Assembly (NCBI GenBank): GCA_002440235.1
Contig: DJRZ01000070.1
Span: forward strand, 11,338 to 17,546
Length of the DNA stretch: 6,209 nt
DNA from: Alphaproteobacteria bacterium UBA6347
GTDB lineage: Bacteria; Pseudomonadota; Alphaproteobacteria; CAAGCB01; CAG-977
Direction of reading: 5' to 3'
The position numbers and the translations under genes are program-made. Below, one piece after another: positions 1 to 6,209 of this stretch. Each line of letters starts with the position of its first letter. The first letter of the stretch is position 1. Below the pieces are notes generated by a model. It saw nothing but the letters and a program-made list of their open reading frames with translations, made no database searches and was not told the origin of the DNA.

Positions 1-21
1 TACCAGCTGAGCTACACCGGC
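1..21 (-). tRNA. tRNA, 5' part only (possibly tRNA-Thr)
   Basis: The reverse complement begins with GCCGGTG, a seven-base 5' acceptor arm. It continues with T8 and A9, the D-stem GCTC and the D-loop AGCTGGTA, which is the standard start of a bacterial tRNA. The window ends before the anticodon, so the amino acid cannot be read. A GCCGGTG acceptor start is common in threonine tRNAs, but that is only a guess. The gene lies 69 bases downstream of gyrB on the same strand and has its own candidate promoter in the gap. The remaining bases, about 55, lie beyond the left edge. Confidence 0.85.
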
Positions 22-33
22 ACGACAAGAACT

Positions 34-62
34 CTTATAGCGTATTTTTTAAAAACTGCAAG
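34..62 (-). promoter_or_regulatory. Candidate sigma70-type promoter of the tRNA
   Basis: On the minus strand the box TATAAG (39 to 34) matches the -10 consensus at five of six positions. Seventeen bases upstream is CTTGCA (62 to 57), a weak -35 element. Transcription would start near base 27, leaving a leader of about six bases before the tRNA at base 21, a normal layout for a tRNA gene. The -35 part lies inside the inverted repeat at 40-82. The -10 and its spacing are seen directly; promoter activity is inferred. Confidence 0.5.
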
Positions 63-82
63 CATTTTTTTCAAAAACACGC
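40..82 (-). repeat. Nested A/T-rich inverted repeat after gyrB, possible terminator
   Basis: Two dyads sit inside each other. The outer arms (40-49 and 73-82) pair over ten bases with one G-U pair: GCGTGTTTTT against AAAAATACGC on the minus strand. The inner arms (51-58 and 63-69) pair over seven bases with one bulged base, closing on the four-base loop 59-62. Together they would fold as one long imperfect hairpin starting eight bases after the gyrB stop codon. That position suggests a role in ending the gyrB transcript. However, the stem is mostly A-U pairs and no separate U-run follows it, so it is not a textbook intrinsic terminator. Confidence 0.4.
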
Positions 83-90
83 AAAAAAGT

Positions 91-3766
<3,676 letters not shown>

Positions 3767-3789
3767 CAGTTCGTTCGCCGTCAAATCGA

Positions 3790-4905
3790 TTACACCCGCA
3801 TTGGCATCAAAACAAACAGAACGCTGGGATCGGACATGTCCGTCAGAACGGTCGGCGAAGCGGAATCGGAAAACGAAATCTGCACCAGTCCGCCCTTGAT
3901 CTGTTTCAAAACGTCTTCCAGATAGACGTAGTTGAAACCGATATCGATCGGATCGGCGGCGTATTTGACCTCCAGTTCGTCCTCCGCGCTGCCTTCTTCG
4001 GCGTTCGCGGCGGAAACCTTGACAAGATCCTTCGACAGCGTCAGACGCACGGCGCGCGATTTTTCGGACAGGCTGGACACGCGGTCGACGACCGTCGTCA
4101 GCGCCTGCGCGTCGACTTCCATCACTTTGTCGTTTTCGGTCGGAATCACGCGTTCGTAGTCGGGGTAGGTTCCCTCGATCAGCAAAGACGTCAGCACCAG
4201 ATCGCCGAACGTAAAGCGGATTTTGTACGTCGACAAATCGATTTTCACGTCCTCGGATTCCTCCGCCAGCAGTTTGCTCAATTCGCCGATCGCCTTGCGC
4301 GGAATGATGATCCCCGGCATGCCCGCCGCCCCTTCGGGGAACACGGCTTCGGCGCACGCCAGACGATGCCCGTCGGTTGCGACGGCGCGCAGAATTTTTT
4401 CCTCTTTCGACGTCGCTTCGTGCAGATAGATGCCGTTCAGATAGAAACGCGTTTCCTCGGTCGAAACGGCGAACGACGTGCGGTCGATCAAATCGCGCAA
4501 ATCGGACGATTTCAGCGCGAAATGATGCGTCATGTCGCCGTCGGCGATGGACGGAAAATCCTCGCCCGCCATGGTCGCCAGAGCGAACTTCGCGCGTCCC
4601 GCCGTCAATTTCAGCTGGTTGTTTTCGGCGTTCAGGACAAATTCGATTTCCGCGCCGTCGGGCAGCTTGCGCACGATTTCGTACAGCTTGTGCGCGGGGG
4701 CGGTGATGGCGCCCGCGACGTCGACTTTGGCGGCGATTTTTTCGCTGACTTCCAATTCGTTGTCGGTCGCGTCCAGAACGATTCCGTCGTCCTTCGCCGT
4801 GATTTTCACGTTGGACAGCAACGGGTTCGTGTGGCGGCGTTCCACCACATTCTGCACATGGGACAAGGATTTCAGCAACGCGGCGCGTTCAATCGTAAAT
4901 TTCAT
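3790..4905 (-). CDS. dnaN: DNA polymerase III beta sliding clamp
   Basis: This 371-residue protein forms the ring-shaped dimer that holds DNA polymerase III on DNA. It also recruits other polymerases, mismatch repair proteins and, in many bacteria, the factor that inactivates DnaA. The length fits the family (E. coli 366) and the three clamp folds of about 120 residues each. The pieces forming the partner-binding pocket are visible: ATDGHRLA (176-183), PDYERVIP (248-255) and the C-terminal MPMRV (367-371). The N-terminus MKFTIERAALLKSL is the usual start, so the ATG at 4905 is secure. A purine-rich GAGTGGA upstream is a modest ribosome binding site. The gene lies 158 bases after dnaA, with its own promoter candidate, and 23 bases before recF. 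Its stop is TAA. No odd features were seen. Confidence 0.98.
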   Translation of the reverse strand: MKFTIERAALLKSLSHVQNVVERRHTNPLLSNVKITAKDDGIVLDATDNELEVSEKIAAKVDVAGAITAPAHKLYEIVRKLPDGAEIEFVLNAENNQLKLTAGRAKFALATMAGEDFPSIADGDMTHHFALKSSDLRDLIDRTSFAVSTEETRFYLNGIYLHEATSKEEKILRAVATDGHRLACAEAVFPEGAAGMPGIIIPRKAIGELSKLLAEESEDVKIDLSTYKIRFTFGDLVLTSLLIEGTYPDYERVIPTENDKVMEVDAQALTTVVDRVSSLSEKSRAVRLTLSKDLVKVSAANAEEGSAEDELEVKYAADPIDIGFNYVYLEDVLKQIKGGLVQISFSDSASPTVLTDMSDPSVLFVLMPMRV

Positions 4906-5063
4906 GGGATTCCACTCTTCAAAAAGGTTTGAAACTGTTTTGCGCCGAGTATATCACATCTGCCGTTTTTCCAAAGCAAAAAATGTCTTTCCGGAACAAA
5001 GATTTTTCCGTTTCAAGCCTCGTTCGGGCAAGATAGCGACTCGGCGGATTTATTTGTTTTCCG
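4906..5063 (-). other. dnaA-dnaN intergenic region
   Basis: This 158-base spacer is clearly richer in A and T than the flanking genes. It holds a candidate dnaN promoter at 4948-4974 and a short leader. I see no open frame of note, no GC-rich hairpin with a T-run that would end dnaA transcription, and no acceptable match to the DnaA box TTATNCACA. It therefore does not look like the replication origin. The origin, if near dnaA, would lie upstream of it beyond the right edge, or elsewhere on the chromosome. Confidence 0.6.
4948..4974 (-). promoter_or_regulatory. Candidate dnaN promoter with extended -10
   Basis: On the minus strand TATACT (4953 to 4948) matches the -10 consensus at five of six positions and is preceded by TGA, giving an extended -10 (TGnTATACT). 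TTGGAA (4974 to 4969) matches the -35 consensus at four of six positions. The spacer is 15 bases, shorter than the ideal 17, which an extended -10 can tolerate. The predicted start of transcription is near 4941, giving a leader of about 36 bases before the dnaN ATG. It would also drive recF and gyrB, since no terminator is seen between these genes. Confidence 0.55.
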
Positions 5064-6209
5064 TTATACGGACAGCACGCGGCGCAGACTGTCGACCTCG
5101 GCTTTGAAAGCGGCGTCTTTCAGGCACATTTCCTCGATCGTTTTGACCGCGTGAATCACCGTCGTGTGGTCGCGGTCGAACGCCCTGCCGATGTCCGGCA
5201 AAGACTTCGTCGTCAGATTTTTCGCCAGATACATCGCGATCTGACGCGGACGCGCGACGGACCGTTCGCGGCGTTTCGACGTCATTTCGGAAACGCGGAT
5301 ATTGTAGCGTTCGGCGACCTTGCGCTGAACGTCCTCGATCGACACGCGGCGGTCGGCGACGCTCAGCACGTCGCGCAGAATGTCGCAGGTGCGCTCCAGC
5401 GTGACTTCGCCGCCCATCAGCTGGACATGCGCCGCGACGCGCAGCAGCGCGCCTTCCAGTTCGCGGACGCTGGACGTGATTTTTTCCGCCAGAAAGGAAA
5501 TGACGTCGGGCGGCACGCGCACGCCCAGATTTTGCGCCTTGCTTTCCAAAATCCCCAGACGAAGCTCGAAAGACGTCGGGTGAATGTCGACCACCAGCCC
5601 CGACCCCAAACGGGTTTTCAGGCGTTCTTCCAGCCCGTCCAGATTGACGGGCGGTTTGTCCGCCGACAGCACCAGCTGTTTTCTGGCGCCGACCAAAGCG
5701 TTGAAAGTGTGGAAAAACTCGTCCTGCGTGCTTTCCTTGCCGATCAGGAACTGAACGTCGTCGATCATCAAAACGTCGACGTTGCGCAATTCCTCCTTGA
5801 ACGACAGCGTGTCCTTGCTGCGCAGGGCGCGCACGAACAGATACATGAATTTTTCCGCCGACAGATAGGCGACGCGGCGCGACGGATCGTGTTCGCGGAT
5901 ATGCCAGGCGATCGAATGCATCAAATGCGTTTTGCCCAGCCCCGCGCTGGAATACATGTACAGGGGGTTGTACTGCACGTCTCCGCCTTCGGCGACGCTG
6001 TGCGCGGCGGCGTAAGCGAACTGGTTGGATTCGCCGACGACGAAATTGTCGAACGTGTAGCGCGGATCCAGCGCGGCGGAAAGAACGTCCTTTTCCGATT
6101 CGACGGAAATGCGTTCGGCGGCGGGCGCGGAGAATTCGGCGGACGGCGTTTTTTCCGCGGGTTCGGCGGGGGCGACGAAAGCGGGACTGCCGACAGTGAA
6201 TTCGACGGC
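5064..6209 (-). CDS. dnaA: Chromosomal replication initiator DnaA, N-terminus missing
   Basis: DnaA is the AAA+ ATPase that binds DnaA boxes at the origin, forms an ATP-dependent filament and melts the DNA. The frame is open through the right edge; 381 residues are visible, and domain I with the start codon lies outside. Visible residues 1-45 are an Ala/Pro/Glu-rich linker (domain II). Domain III starts near LDPRYTFDNFVVGESN (47). It has the P-loop SSAGLGKT (87-94), Walker B VLMIDDVQF, the sensor 1 region VLSADKPP, the arginine-finger segment RLKTRLGSG and the sensor 2 segment VRELEGAL. Domain IV, the DNA-binding part, has RSVARPRQ and DHTTVIHA (347-354). The P-loop lacks its usual first Gly, and the loop before DHTTV is one residue shorter than in E. 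coli. These look like lineage variants, since everything else is intact. An in-frame GTG at 5978 is not the start, because domain III continues upstream of it. The stop is TAA. Confidence 0.97.
   Translation of the reverse strand, partial: AVEFTVGSPAFVAPAEPAEKTPSAEFSAPAAERISVESEKDVLSAALDPRYTFDNFVVGESNQFAYAAAHSVAEGGDVQYNPLYMYSSAGLGKTHLMHSIAWHIREHDPSRRVAYLSAEKFMYLFVRALRSKDTLSFKEELRNVDVLMIDDVQFLIGKESTQDEFFHTFNALVGARKQLVLSADKPPVNLDGLEERLKTRLGSGLVVDIHPTSFELRLGILESKAQNLGVRVPPDVISFLAEKITSSVRELEGALLRVAAHVQLMGGEVTLERTCDILRDVLSVADRRVSIEDVQRKVAERYNIRVSEMTSKRRERSVARPRQIAMYLAKNLTTKSLPDIGRAFDRDHTTVIHAVKTIEEMCLKDAAFKAEVDSLRRVLSV

Noticed and set aside
3767..4357. Extension of recF upstream into dnaN
   Set aside because: The frame is open, but it would overlap dnaN by over 500 bases and encodes an Arg-rich shadow. 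RecF homology begins only after 3766.
4850..4858. TTCTGCACA, near match to a DnaA box inside dnaN
   Set aside because: It has one mismatch to even the relaxed consensus, is isolated and lies within conserved coding sequence.
4989..4996. Palindrome TTCCGGAA in the dnaA-dnaN spacer
   Set aside because: Eight bases with no loop and no second copy; too short to call an operator or a terminator of dnaA.
5708..5716. TTTTCCACA on the minus strand, a match to the relaxed DnaA box TTWTNCACA
   Set aside because: It is a single site inside dnaA, encoding part of FFHTF. A match of this looseness is expected about 0.4 times by chance in a window of this size over both strands.
5064..5978. A shorter DnaA starting at the GTG at 5978
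   Set aside because: Domain III continues in frame upstream (LDPRYTFDNFVVGESN), so the gene runs through the right edge of the window.

Overview
This window holds the chromosomal replication-initiation and DNA-topology cluster of a bacterium. Every gene reads on the minus strand, so transcription runs from the right edge to the left. In order of transcription the genes are dnaA (5' end cut off by the window), dnaN, recF and gyrB, followed by the first bases of a tRNA. The order dnaA-dnaN-recF-gyrB is the widespread ancestral arrangement. All four reading frames are intact.

Organism: the sequence is GC-rich, with A/T-rich stretches only between genes. GyrB has the Gram-negative (proteobacterial) length of 810 residues, with the extra domain between the TOPRIM domain and the C-terminal end. 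The wording of several motifs looks alphaproteobacterial to me: RecF CSTGEQKALL, the DnaA stretch SADKPP...GLEERLKTRLG, and DnaN ending MPMRV. The group is inferred from remembered family motifs, not from a search, and no genus can be named.

Layout: 1-21 is the 5' part of a tRNA. 22-90 is an A/T-rich junction with a probable tRNA promoter and a long imperfect inverted repeat. 91-2523 is gyrB. 2524-2536 is a 13-base spacer with the gyrB ribosome binding site. 2537-3766 is recF. 3767-3789 is a 23-base spacer. 3790-4905 is dnaN. 4906-5063 is a 158-base spacer with a good candidate dnaN promoter and no convincing DnaA boxes. 5064-6209 is dnaA without its N-terminal domain I.

How the genes work together: DnaA melts the origin and starts replication. 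DnaN is the sliding clamp that tethers the polymerase and helps switch DnaA off. RecF loads RecA at gaps left by stalled forks. GyrB supplies the ATPase half of gyrase, which removes the positive supercoils ahead of the fork. The tight spacing of dnaN-recF-gyrB suggests one transcript from the dnaN promoter, or from further upstream.

I found no new system here. What deserves a second look is at residue level: an altered GPHR segment in RecF, an altered P-loop start and a one-residue-shorter DNA-recognition loop in DnaA, and the nested inverted repeat between gyrB and the tRNA.
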